Source: Ephemerocybe angulata (taxonomy: Eukaryota > Basidiomycota > Agaricomycetes > Agaricales > Psathyrellaceae). Taken from it: a DNA stretch of 24,284 nucleotides. Location: contig JAACJK010000265.1 of assembly GCA_013368325.1 (NCBI GenBank), positions 1 through 24,284 on the forward strand. The letters are read 5' to 3'. Below the pieces are notes generated by a model. The model made no database searches and was not told the origin of the DNA. It saw nothing but the letters and a program-made list of their open reading frames with translations. The translations under genes and the position numbers were made by a program. Shown here in pieces: positions 1-9,934 of this stretch. The first letter of the stretch is position 1, and each line of letters opens with the position of its first letter.

Positions 1-1419
1 ATCAATGAATTGGCAAGATTGAGACATGCTGGTGGGTCAAGTGGGAGTGATGTATGTGAGAACACGGAGGAATGAGAGCATCCGGGAAAGGGTTAGGAAA
101 TTGAGACAAGGCAGTGGTCGTAGAGTGGCGAGTCGCGGTGTGCGGAGATGGTTGAAACCGTTTGGACAAGGGTTAGGAGACAATGCGGAAGACAAATGGA
201 ATGGAAACAGATCGAGGCGTTTGAAAGGAAAGGCAAGCGAGAAGAGATGCATGTGCGATACGGGGAGTCCGTTTGGGAGAGGTTTAGGAAATGGAACGAG
301 AGCGAGGTGTTTGAACCGAGTTTGAAAGGAAACACAAGCAGACCGTGCGGGAGAGGTTTAGGGAATCAGATGGAGAGAACGGGGAGCGTTGAAGCATGCG
401 CAATGGCAGGAGGTGTTTGAAAGGAAATGATGCAGGCGGAGAAGGGCAAGGGAGAGGGTTTGGGAATGGAAATGAAATGAAGAGGGTCGAACATTTGAAA
501 GCGAGTTGTTGGTGGATCGCAGGCTCAGGGAGATCGAGGGAAAGTCCGAGAGGGTGACACGGGAACACACGAGGCAGTGCGTGAGAAAGAGATCATGTGA
601 ACGCAAGCCATGCGTCAGGGCGAGGTTTAGGATACATCGTGGATGAGGTCAAGGTGTGCGACGGAGCAAGTCGGTGTGCGGAGATGGTTGAAAACGTTTG
701 GACAAGGGTTAGGAGACAACGCGGAAGGCAAATGTGTCGGGTTGAATGGAAACAGAACAAGGTGTTTATGCAAGCGAGAAGAGATGCATGTGCAAGACGT
801 GGAGTCCGTTGGGGAGAGGTTTAGGAAATAAAATGGGGAGAGTTAGGGAAGCGTGGATGTGGTCGATGCATGCGAAATGGAGGGAGGGGTTGGAAAGAAA
901 ATGATGCAGGTGGAGAGGAGTGTAAGGGAGAGGGTTGGACGTTTGAAAGCAAGTCGATCAAGGGTCAGGGAGGTCGAGGGAGAGTTTGAGAGGGTGACAC
1001 GTGAACGTGCGAGGCAGCACGTGAGAAAGAGATCATGTGAACGCAAGCAGTGCATTGGGGCGAGGTTTAGGAAAAGACAGCACGGATGAGGTGGAAAGGG
1101 AGAAGAGAGTAGTTTGGAATGGGACAGGGGACAGAGCGAGTGAGTTGGGAGGAGGGTTAGGCAGGGCATCTTGGATGAAGGGTGTGGGGACAGAGATGGG
1201 TGCCGTGTTGGATGCGGGCGGTGAGAGATGACGCCGAGCGAGATGCATGTGTGTGGGAATCGCAGGGGCATGTGACGGGAATAAACAAGGGCGTTTGGAC
1301 AATGGTGGGAAAGAGTCATCAAATCCGGTTGATGGAAATGATGTGGCGTGGCCGTGGGAATTGCAGATGCGGTCGGGGAAGAGAGCGGCCGTTCGGACGA
1401 GGTTTAGGCATCACAGAAG
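1..1419 (+). repeat. Satellite unit, copy 1 (1,419 bp)
   Basis: Complete unit in the chosen phase. It differs from the consensus (copies 2 and 9) by one missing A near 58-60, where GTGAAGAAC reads GTGAGAAC. Because of this, an unremarkable short reading frame starts at 26 here and not in other copies. Confidence 0.97.
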
Positions 1420-1555
1420 ATCAATGAATTGGCAAGATTGAGACATGCTGGTGGGTCAAGTGGGAGTGATGTATGTGAAGAACACGGAGGAATGAGAGCA
1501 TCCGGGAAAGGGTTAGGAAATTGAGACAAGGCAGTGGTCGTAGAGTGGCGAGTCG

Positions 1556-2052
1556 CGGTGTGCGGAGATGGTTGAAACCGTTTGGACAAGGGTTAGGAGA
1601 CAATGCGGAAGACAAATGGAATGGAAACAGATCGAGGCGTTTGAAAGGAAAGGCAAGCGAGAAGAGATGCATGTGCGATACGGGGAGTCCGTTTGGGAGA
1701 GGTTTAGGAAATGGAACGAGAGCGAGGTGTTTGAACCGAGTTTGAAAGGAAACACAAGCAGACCGTGCGGGAGAGGTTTAGGGAATCAGATGGAGAGAAC
1801 GGGGAGCGTTGAAGCATGCGCAATGGCAGGAGGTGTTTGAAAGGAAATGATGCAGGCGGAGAAGGGCAAGGGAGAGGGTTTGGGAATGGAAATGAAATGA
1901 AGAGGGTCGAACATTTGAAAGCGAGTTGTTGGTGGATCGCAGGCTCAGGGAGATCGAGGGAAAGTCCGAGAGGGTGACACGGGAACACACGAGGCAGTGC
2001 GTGAGAAAGAGATCATGTGAACGCAAGCCATGCGTCAGGGCGAGGTTTAGGA
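1556..2052 (+). repeat. Arm A of the internal duplication (copy 2)
   Basis: About 497 bp running from CGGTGTGCGGAGATGG to the core AGGTTTAGGA. It is a diverged duplicate of arm B (2092-2492), with the same modules in the same order. 1556-1618 matches 2092-2154 at 60 of 63 positions. 1619-1714 corresponds to about 2155-2255, around 2202 sharing AGATGCATGTG. About 1808-1885 corresponds to about 2282-2360. 1911-2052 corresponds to 2359-2492, including a perfect 29-bp match (2000-2028 to 2440-2468). The offset falls from 536 to 440 bases because A has an extra module (1715-1793) and further small length differences. The same arrangement is present in every unit. Confidence 0.9.
1715..1793 (+). 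repeat. Extra ~79-bp module found only in arm A
   Basis: This block has no counterpart in arm B. It resembles the module just before it (1619-1714). Both have GCGAGG/TCGAGG followed by GTGTTTGAA/GCGTTTGAA, then TTTGAAAGGAAA, a CAAGC segment, and end in GGGAGAGGTTTAGG with an ATGG shortly after. It looks like a local tandem duplicate of that module with internal loss, or an original module later lost from arm B. Confidence 0.7.
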
Positions 2053-2091
2053 TACATCGTGGATGAGGTCAAGGTGTGCGACGGAGCAAGT

Positions 2092-2492
2092 CGGTGTGCG
2101 GAGATGGTTGAAAACGTTTGGACAAGGGTTAGGAGACAACGCGGAAGGCAAATGTGTCGGGTTGAATGGAAACAGAACAAGGTGTTTATGCAAGCGAGAA
2201 GAGATGCATGTGCAAGACGTGGAGTCCGTTGGGGAGAGGTTTAGGAAATAAAATGGGGAGAGTTAGGGAAGCGTGGATGTGGTCGATGCATGCGAAATGG
2301 AGGGAGGGGTTGGAAAGAAAATGATGCAGGTGGAGAGGAGTGTAAGGGAGAGGGTTGGACGTTTGAAAGCAAGTCGATCAAGGGTCAGGGAGGTCGAGGG
2401 AGAGTTTGAGAGGGTGACACGTGAACGTGCGAGGCAGCACGTGAGAAAGAGATCATGTGAACGCAAGCAGTGCATTGGGGCGAGGTTTAGGA
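2092..2492 (+). repeat. Arm B of the internal duplication (copy 2)
   Basis: About 401 bp homologous to arm A but shorter. It keeps A's modules except the extra one at 1715-1793. Similarity is uneven: the first 63 bp are about 95% identical to A, while the stretches around the GCATGC hexamer (A 1814, B 2287) and the middle of the last module are clearly more diverged. Unlike A, it has two CACGTG hexamers. The arms presumably arose by segmental duplication before the whole unit was amplified, since all copies share the same A/B differences. Confidence 0.9.
2418..2443. other. Pair of CACGTG palindromes 20 bp apart in arm B (copy 2)
   Basis: CACGTG occurs at 2418-2423 and 2438-2443, and in the same place in every complete unit (spacing 18 bp in copy 14). 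The matching places in arm A read CACGGG and TGCGTG, so the palindromes are specific to B. CACGTG is the E-box/G-box core bound by bHLH and bZIP proteins in eukaryotes. Whether anything binds here is unknown, and chance is possible. Confidence 0.4.
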
Positions 2493-2839
2493 AAAGACAG
2501 CACGGATGAGGTGGAAAGGGAGAAGAGAGTAGTTTGGAATGGGACAGGGGACAGAGCGAGTGAGTTGGGAGGAGGGTTAGGCAGGGCATCTTGGATGAAG
2601 GGTGTGGGGACAGAGATGGGTGCCGTGTTGGATGCGGGCGGTGAGAGATGACGCCGAGCGAGATGCATGTGTGTGGGAATCGCAGGGGCATGTGACGGGA
2701 ATAAACAAGGGCGTTTGGACAATGGTGGGAAAGAGTCATCAAATCCGGTTGATGGAAATGATGTGGCGTGGCCGTGGGAATTGCAGATGCGGTCGGGGAA
2801 GAGAGCGGCCGTTCGGACGAGGTTTAGGCATCACAGAAG
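2493..2839 (+). repeat. Third segment of the unit, diverged repeat modules (copy 2)
   Basis: These 347 bp have no long alignment to arms A or B but share short pieces with them: AGATGCATGTG at 2661 (also 1664 and 2202), CGTTTGGACAA at 2712 (compare the same string in both arms near 1579 and 2115), and telomere-like cores at 2574 and 2821. I read it as older, more diverged copies of the same basic module. The lead-in 1420-1555, with a core at 1511, probably belongs to the same segment because the unit boundary is arbitrary. Confidence 0.6.
2541..2620 (+). other. G-tract cluster, possible G-quadruplex-forming patch (copy 2)
   Basis: Eight runs of three or four G lie within 80 bases, starting at 2541, 2547, 2567, 2574, 2584, 2600, 2606 and 2618. 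Spacers between neighbouring runs range from 3 to 16 bases. No four consecutive runs have all loops of seven or fewer, so it fails the strict G-quadruplex rule, but long-loop or alternative pairings are possible. The patch recurs in every unit; copy 11 has one additional G here. Confidence 0.5.
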
Positions 2840-4258
2840 ATCAATGAATTGGCAAGATTGAGACATGCTGGTGGGTCAAGTGGGAGTGATGTATGTGAAG
2901 AACACGGAGGAATGAGAGCATCCGGGAAAGGGTTAGGAAATTGAGACAAGGCAGTGGTCGTAGAGTGGCGAGTCGCGGTGTGCGGAGATGGTTGAAACCG
3001 TTTGGACAAGGGTTAGGAGACAATGCGGAAGACAAATGGAATGGAAACAGATCGAGGCGTTTGAAAGGAAAGGCAAGCGAGAAGAGATGCATGTGCGATA
3101 CGGGGAGTCCGTTTGGGAGAGGTTTAGGAAATGGAACGAGAGCGAGGTGTTTGAACCGAGTTTGAAAGGAAACACAAGCAGACCGTGCGGGAGAGGTTTA
3201 GGGAATCAGATGGAGAGAACGGGGAGCGTTGAAGCATGCGCAATGGCAGGAGGTGTTTGAAAGGAAATGATGCAGGCGGAGAAGGGCAAGGGAGAGGGTT
3301 TGGGAATGGAAATGAAATGAAGAGGGTCGAACATTTGAAAGCGAGTTGTTGGTGGATCGCAGGCTCAGGGAGATCGAGGGAAAGTCCGAGAGGGTGACAC
3401 GGGAACACACGAGGCAGTGCGTGAGAAAGAGATCATGTGAACGCAAGCCATGCGTCAGGGCGAGGTTTAGGATACATCGTGGATGAGGTCAAGGTGTGCG
3501 ACGGAGCAAGTCGGTGTGCGGAGATGGTTGAAAACGTTTGGACAAGGGTTAGGAGACAACGCGGAAGGCAAATGTGTCGGGTTGAATGGAAACAGAACAA
3601 GGTGTTTATGCAAGCGAGAAGAGATGCATGTGCAAGACGTGGAGTCCGTTGGGGAGAGGTTTAGGAAATAAATGGGGAGAGTTAGGGAAGCGTGGATGTG
3701 GTCGATGCATGCGAAATGGAGGGAGGGGTTGGAAAGAAAATGATGCAGGTGGAGAGGAGTGTAAGGGAGAGGGTTGGACGTTTGAAAGCAAGTCGATCAA
3801 GGGTCAGGGAGGTCGAGGGAGAGTTTGAGAGGGTGACACGTGAACGTGCGAGGCAGCACGTGAGAAAGAGATCATGTGAACGCAAGCAGTGCATTGGGGC
3901 GAGGTTTAGGAAAAGACAGCACGGATGAGGTGGAAAGGGAGAAGAGAGTAGTTTGGAATGGGACAGGGGACAGAGCGAGTGAGTTGGGAGGAGGGTTAGG
4001 CAGGGCATCTTGGATGAAGGGTGTGGGGACAGAGATGGGTGCCGTGTTGGATGCGGGCGGTGAGAGATGACGCCGAGCGAGATGCATGTGTGTGGGAATC
4101 GCAGGGGCATGTGACGGGAATAAACAAGGGCGTTTGGACAATGGTGGGAAAGAGTCATCAAATCCGGTTGATGGAAATGATGTGGCGTGGCCGTGGGAAT
4201 TGCAGATGCGGTCGGGGAAGAGAGCGGCCGTTCGGACGAGGTTTAGGCATCACAGAAG
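2840..4258 (+). repeat. Satellite unit, copy 3 (1,419 bp)
   Basis: Differs from consensus only by one A missing from the A-run at 3670-3672 (three A instead of four), just after the core at the end of the second module of arm B. Confidence 0.97.
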
Positions 4259-5677
4259 ATCAATGAATTGGCAAGATTGAGACATGCTGGTGGGTCAAGT
4301 GGGAGTGATGTATGTGAAGAACACGGAGGAATGAGAGCATCCGGGAAAGGGTTAGGAAATTGAGACAAGGCAGTGGTCGTAGAGTGGCGAGTCGCGGTGT
4401 GCGGAGATGGTTGAAACCGTTTGGACAAGGGTTAGGAGACAATGCGGAAGACAAATGGAATGGAAACAGATCGAGGCGTTTGAAAGGAAAGGCAAGCGAG
4501 AAGAGATGCATGTGCGATACGGGGAGTCCGTTTGGGAGAGGTTTAGGAAATGGAACGAGAGCGAGGTGTTTGAACCGAGTTTGAAAGGAAACACAAGCAG
4601 ACCGTGCGGGAGAGGTTTAGGGAATCAGATGGAGAGAACGGGGAGCGTTGAAGCATGCGCAATGGCAGGAGGTGTTTGAAAGGAAATGATGCAGGCGGAG
4701 AAGGGCAAGGGAGAGGGTTTGGGAATGGAAATGAAATGAAGAGGGTCGAACATTTGAAAGCGAGTTGTTGGTGGATCGCAGGCTCAGGGAGATCGAGGGA
4801 AAGTCCGAGAGGGTGACACGGGAACACACGAGGCAGTGCGTGAGAAAGAGATCATGTGAACGCAAGCCATGCGTCAGGGCGAGGTTTAGGATACATCGTG
4901 GATGAGGTCAAGGTGTGCGACGGAGCAAGTCGGTGTGCGGAGATGGTTGAAAACGTTTGGACAAGGGTTAGGAGACAACGCGGAAGGCAAATGTGTCGGG
5001 TTGAATGGAAACAGAACAAGGTGTTTATGCAAGCGAGAAGAGATGCATGTGCAAGACGTGGAGTCCGTTGGGGAGAGGTTTAGGAAATAAAATGGGGAGA
5101 GTTAGGGAAGCGTGGATGTGGTCGATGCATGCGAAATGGAGGGAGGGGTTGGAAAGAAAATGATGCAGGTGGAGAGGAGTGTAAGGGAGAGGGTTGGACG
5201 TTTGAAAGCAAGTCGATCAAGGGTCAGGGAGGTCGAGGGAGAGTTTGAGAGGGTGACACGTGAACGTGCGAGGCAGCACGTGAGAAAGAGATCATGTGAA
5301 CGCAAGCAGTGCATTGGGGCGAGGTTTAGGAAAGACAGCACGGATGAGGTGGAAAGGGAGAAGAGAGTAGTTTGGAATGGGACAGGGGACAGAGCGAGTG
5401 AGTTGGGAGGAGGGTTAGGCAGGGCATCTTGGATGAAGGGTGTGGGGACAGAGATGGGTGCCGTGTTGGATGCGGGCGGTGAGAGATGACGCCGAGCGAG
5501 ATGCATGTGTGTGGGAATCGCAGGGGCATGTGACGGGAATAAACAAGGGCGTTTGGACAATGGTGGGAAAGAGTCATCAAATCCGGTTGATGGAAATGAT
5601 GTGGCGTGGCCGTGGGAATTGCAGATGCGGTCGGGGAAGAGAGCGGCCGTTCGGACGAGGTTTAGGCATCACAGAAG
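4259..5677 (+). repeat. Satellite unit, copy 4 (1,419 bp)
   Basis: Differs from consensus by one A missing at 5331-5333 (three A instead of four), immediately after the telomere-like core that ends arm B. The shift joins two short minus-strand frames into one of 152 codons (5102-5560), which illustrates that these frames are accidental. Confidence 0.97.
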
Positions 5678-7096
5678 ATCAATGAATTGGCAAGATTGAG
5701 ACATGCTGGTGGGTCAAGTGGGAGTGATGTATGTGAAGAACACGGAGGAATGAGAGCATCCGGGAAAGGGTTAGGAAATTGAGACAAGGCAGTGGTCGTA
5801 GAGTGGCGAGTCGCGGTGTGCGGAGATGGTTGAAACCGTTTGGACAAGGGTTAGGAGACAATGCGGAAGACAAATGGAATGGAAACAGATCGAGGCGTTT
5901 GAAAGGAAAGGCAAGCGAGAAGAGATGCATGTGCGATACGGGGAGTCCGTTTGGGAGAGGTTTAGGAAATGGAACGAGAGCGAGGTGTTTGAACCGAGTT
6001 TGAAAGGAAACACAAGCAGACCGTGCGGGAGAGGTTTAGGGAATCAGATGGAGAGAACGGGGAGCGTTGAAGCATGCGCAATGGCAGGAGGTGTTTGAAA
6101 GGAAATGATGCAGGCGGAGAAGGGCAAGGGAGAGGGTTTGGGAATGGAAATGAAATGAAGAGGGTCGAACATTTGAAAGCGAGTTGTTGGTGGATCGCAG
6201 GCTCAGGGAGATCGAGGGAAAGTCCGAGAGGGTGACACGGGAACACACGAGGCAGTGCGTGAGAAAGAGATCATGTGAACGCAAGCCATGCGTCAGGGCG
6301 AGGTTTAGGATACATCGTGGATGAGGTCAAGGTGTGCGACGGAGCAAGTCGGTGTGCGGAGATGGTTGAAAACGTTTGGACAAGGGTTAGGAGACAACGC
6401 GGAAGGCAAATGTGTCGGGTTGAATGGAAACAGAACAAGGTGTTATGCAAGCGAGAAGAGATGCATGTGCAAGACGTGGAGTCCGTTGGGGAGAGGTTTA
6501 GGAAATAAAATGGGGAGAGTTAGGGAAGCGTGGATGTGGTCGATGCATGCGAAATGGAGGGAGGGGTTGGAAAGAAAATGATGCAGGTGGAGAGGAGTGT
6601 AAGGGAGAGGGTTGGACGTTTGAAAGCAAGTCGATCAAGGGTCAGGGAGGTCGAGGGAGAGTTTGAGAGGGTGACACGTGAACGTGCGAGGCAGCACGTG
6701 AGAAAGAGATCATGTGAACGCAAGCAGTGCATTGGGGCGAGGTTTAGGAAAAGACAGCACGGATGAGGTGGAAAGGGAGAAGAGAGTAGTTTGGAATGGG
6801 ACAGGGGACAGAGCGAGTGAGTTGGGAGGAGGGTTAGGCAGGGCATCTTGGATGAAGGGTGTGGGGACAGAGATGGGTGCCGTGTTGGATGCGGGCGGTG
6901 AGAGATGACGCCGAGCGAGATGCATGTGTGTGGGAATCGCAGGGGCATGTGACGGGAATAAACAAGGGCGTTTGGACAATGGTGGGAAAGAGTCATCAAA
7001 TCCGGTTGATGGAAATGATGTGGCGTGGCCGTGGGAATTGCAGATGCGGTCGGGGAAGAGAGCGGCCGTTCGGACGAGGTTTAGGCATCACAGAAG
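5678..7096 (+). repeat. Satellite unit, copy 5 (1,419 bp)
   Basis: Differs from consensus by one T missing at 6443-6444 (GTGTTATGC instead of GTGTTTATGC), within arm B. Confidence 0.97.
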
Positions 7097-8515
7097 ATCA
7101 ATGAATTGGCAAGATTGAGACATGCTGGTGGGTCAAGTGGGAGTGATGTATGTGAAGAACACGGAGGAATGAGAGCATCCGGGAAAGGGTTAGGAAATTG
7201 AGACAAGGCAGTGGTCGTAGAGTGGCGAGTCGCGGTGTGCGGAGATGGTTGAAACCGTTGGACAAGGGTTAGGAGACAATGCGGAAGACAAATGGAATGG
7301 AAACAGATCGAGGCGTTTGAAAGGAAAGGCAAGCGAGAAGAGATGCATGTGCGATACGGGGAGTCCGTTTGGGAGAGGTTTAGGAAATGGAACGAGAGCG
7401 AGGTGTTTGAACCGAGTTTGAAAGGAAACACAAGCAGACCGTGCGGGAGAGGTTTAGGGAATCAGATGGAGAGAACGGGGAGCGTTGAAGCATGCGCAAT
7501 GGCAGGAGGTGTTTGAAAGGAAATGATGCAGGCGGAGAAGGGCAAGGGAGAGGGTTTGGGAATGGAAATGAAATGAAGAGGGTCGAACATTTGAAAGCGA
7601 GTTGTTGGTGGATCGCAGGCTCAGGGAGATCGAGGGAAAGTCCGAGAGGGTGACACGGGAACACACGAGGCAGTGCGTGAGAAAGAGATCATGTGAACGC
7701 AAGCCATGCGTCAGGGCGAGGTTTAGGATACATCGTGGATGAGGTCAAGGTGTGCGACGGAGCAAGTCGGTGTGCGGAGATGGTTGAAAACGTTTGGACA
7801 AGGGTTAGGAGACAACGCGGAAGGCAAATGTGTCGGGTTGAATGGAAACAGAACAAGGTGTTTATGCAAGCGAGAAGAGATGCATGTGCAAGACGTGGAG
7901 TCCGTTGGGGAGAGGTTTAGGAAATAAAATGGGGAGAGTTAGGGAAGCGTGGATGTGGTCGATGCATGCGAAATGGAGGGAGGGGTTGGAAAGAAAATGA
8001 TGCAGGTGGAGAGGAGTGTAAGGGAGAGGGTTGGACGTTTGAAAGCAAGTCGATCAAGGGTCAGGGAGGTCGAGGGAGAGTTTGAGAGGGTGACACGTGA
8101 ACGTGCGAGGCAGCACGTGAGAAAGAGATCATGTGAACGCAAGCAGTGCATTGGGGCGAGGTTTAGGAAAAGACAGCACGGATGAGGTGGAAAGGGAGAA
8201 GAGAGTAGTTTGGAATGGGACAGGGGACAGAGCGAGTGAGTTGGGAGGAGGGTTAGGCAGGGCATCTTGGATGAAGGGTGTGGGGACAGAGATGGGTGCC
8301 GTGTTGGATGCGGGCGGTGAGAGATGACGCCGAGCGAGATGCATGTGTGTGGGAATCGCAGGGGCATGTGACGGGAATAAACAAGGGCGTTTGGACAATG
8401 GTGGGAAAGAGTCATCAAATCCGGTTGATGGAAATGATGTGGCGTGGCCGTGGGAATTGCAGATGCGGTCGGGGAAGAGAGCGGCCGTTCGGACGAGGTT
8501 TAGGCATCACAGAAG
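7097..8515 (+). repeat. Satellite unit, copy 6 (1,419 bp)
   Basis: Differs from consensus by one T missing at 7258-7259 (CCGTTGG instead of CCGTTTGG), in the first module of arm A. Confidence 0.97.
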
Positions 8516-9934
8516 ATCAATGAATTGGCAAGATTGAGACATGCTGGTGGGTCAAGTGGGAGTGATGTATGTGAAGAACACGGAGGAATGAGAGCATCCG
8601 GGAAAGGGTTAGGAAATTGAGACAAGGCAGTGGTCGTAGAGTGGCGAGTCGCGGTGTGCGGAGATGGTTGAAACCGTTTGGACAAGGGTTAGGAGACAAT
8701 GCGGAAGACAAATGGAATGGAAACAGATCGAGGCGTTTGAAAGGAAAGGCAAGCGAGAAGAGATGCATGTGCGATACGGGGAGTCCGTTTGGGAGAGGTT
8801 TAGGAAATGGAACGAGAGCGAGGTGTTTGAACCGAGTTTGAAAGGAAACACAAGCAGACCGTGCGGGAGAGGTTTAGGGAATCAGATGGAGAGAACGGGG
8901 AGCGTTGAAGCATGCGCAATGGCAGGAGGTGTTTGAAAGGAAATGATGCAGGCGGAGAAGGGCAAGGGAGAGGGTTTGGGAATGGAAATGAAATGAAGAG
9001 GGTCGAACATTTGAAAGCGAGTTGTTGGTGGATCGCAGGCTCAGGGAGATCGAGGGAAAGTCCGAGAGGTGACACGGGAACACACGAGGCAGTGCGTGAG
9101 AAAGAGATCATGTGAACGCAAGCCATGCGTCAGGGCGAGGTTTAGGATACATCGTGGATGAGGTCAAGGTGTGCGACGGAGCAAGTCGGTGTGCGGAGAT
9201 GGTTGAAAACGTTTGGACAAGGGTTAGGAGACAACGCGGAAGGCAAATGTGTCGGGTTGAATGGAAACAGAACAAGGTGTTTATGCAAGCGAGAAGAGAT
9301 GCATGTGCAAGACGTGGAGTCCGTTGGGGAGAGGTTTAGGAAATAAAATGGGGAGAGTTAGGGAAGCGTGGATGTGGTCGATGCATGCGAAATGGAGGGA
9401 GGGGTTGGAAAGAAAATGATGCAGGTGGAGAGGAGTGTAAGGGAGAGGGTTGGACGTTTGAAAGCAAGTCGATCAAGGGTCAGGGAGGTCGAGGGAGAGT
9501 TTGAGAGGGTGACACGTGAACGTGCGAGGCAGCACGTGAGAAAGAGATCATGTGAACGCAAGCAGTGCATTGGGGCGAGGTTTAGGAAAAGACAGCACGG
9601 ATGAGGTGGAAAGGGAGAAGAGAGTAGTTTGGAATGGGACAGGGGACAGAGCGAGTGAGTTGGGAGGAGGGTTAGGCAGGGCATCTTGGATGAAGGGTGT
9701 GGGGACAGAGATGGGTGCCGTGTTGGATGCGGGCGGTGAGAGATGACGCCGAGCGAGATGCATGTGTGTGGGAATCGCAGGGGCATGTGACGGGAATAAA
9801 CAAGGGCGTTTGGACAATGGTGGGAAAGAGTCATCAAATCCGGTTGATGGAAATGATGTGGCGTGGCCGTGGGAATTGCAGATGCGGTCGGGGAAGAGAG
9901 CGGCCGTTCGGACGAGGTTTAGGCATCACAGAAG
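8516..9934 (+). repeat. Satellite unit, copy 7 (1,419 bp)
   Basis: Differs from consensus by one G missing at 9068-9069 (GAGAGGTGAC instead of GAGAGGGTGAC), in the last module of arm A. Confidence 0.97.

Larger units (their letters stand above)
1511..2828 (+). repeat. Series of telomere-like cores (GGTTTAGG / GGGTTAGG) in copy 2
   Basis: Cores of the form G2-3 T2-3 A G2-3 start at 1511, 1591, 1701, 1775, 1876 (degenerate, GGGTTTGGG), 2044, 2126, 2238, 2484, 2574 and 2821, with a further GTTAGGG near 2262. All lie on the + strand. Most sit in a purine context such as GAGAGGTTTAGGAAA or ACAAGGGTTAGGAGA. Distances to the next core are 80, 110, 74, 101, 168, 82, 112, 246, 90 and 247 bp, then 110 bp to the first core of the next unit. 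Several are near 82 bp or two or three times that. They resemble TTTAGGG and TTAGGG/TTAGG telomere repeats but occur singly, so a telomeric origin is only a suggestion. Confidence 0.75.
1420..2839 (+). repeat. Satellite unit, copy 2 (1,420 bp, reference copy)
   Basis: This copy matches the consensus of all copies with no visible difference, so I use it to describe the internal structure. In order it holds a lead-in (1420-1555), arm A (1556-2052), a short linker (2053-2091), arm B (2092-2492) and a third, more diverged segment (2493-2839). It contains one CGGCCG hexamer (2806-2811), the only one I noticed per unit. The length is not a multiple of three, so no reading frame continues from one unit to the next. 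Confidence 0.98.

Noticed and set aside
2263..2742. Minus-strand reading frame of 159 codons that recurs in most units
   Set aside because: It is the longest frame in the consensus unit but has no recognisable domain. Its composition (Ser, Pro, Leu, His, Thr, Cys) is what a pyrimidine-rich strand gives by default. Other open frames overlap it on both strands, it is broken or altered in several copies by single-base changes, and the repeat length is not a multiple of three.
1511..2828. True interstitial telomere tract
   Set aside because: The GGTTTAGG/GGGTTAGG cores occur singly and are never tandem, so they are telomere-like only.
2806..2828. CENP-B-box-like site at the TTCGGACGAGG stretch
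   Set aside because: The first half (TTCG, then A) is suggestive, but the required CGGG at the other end is absent.
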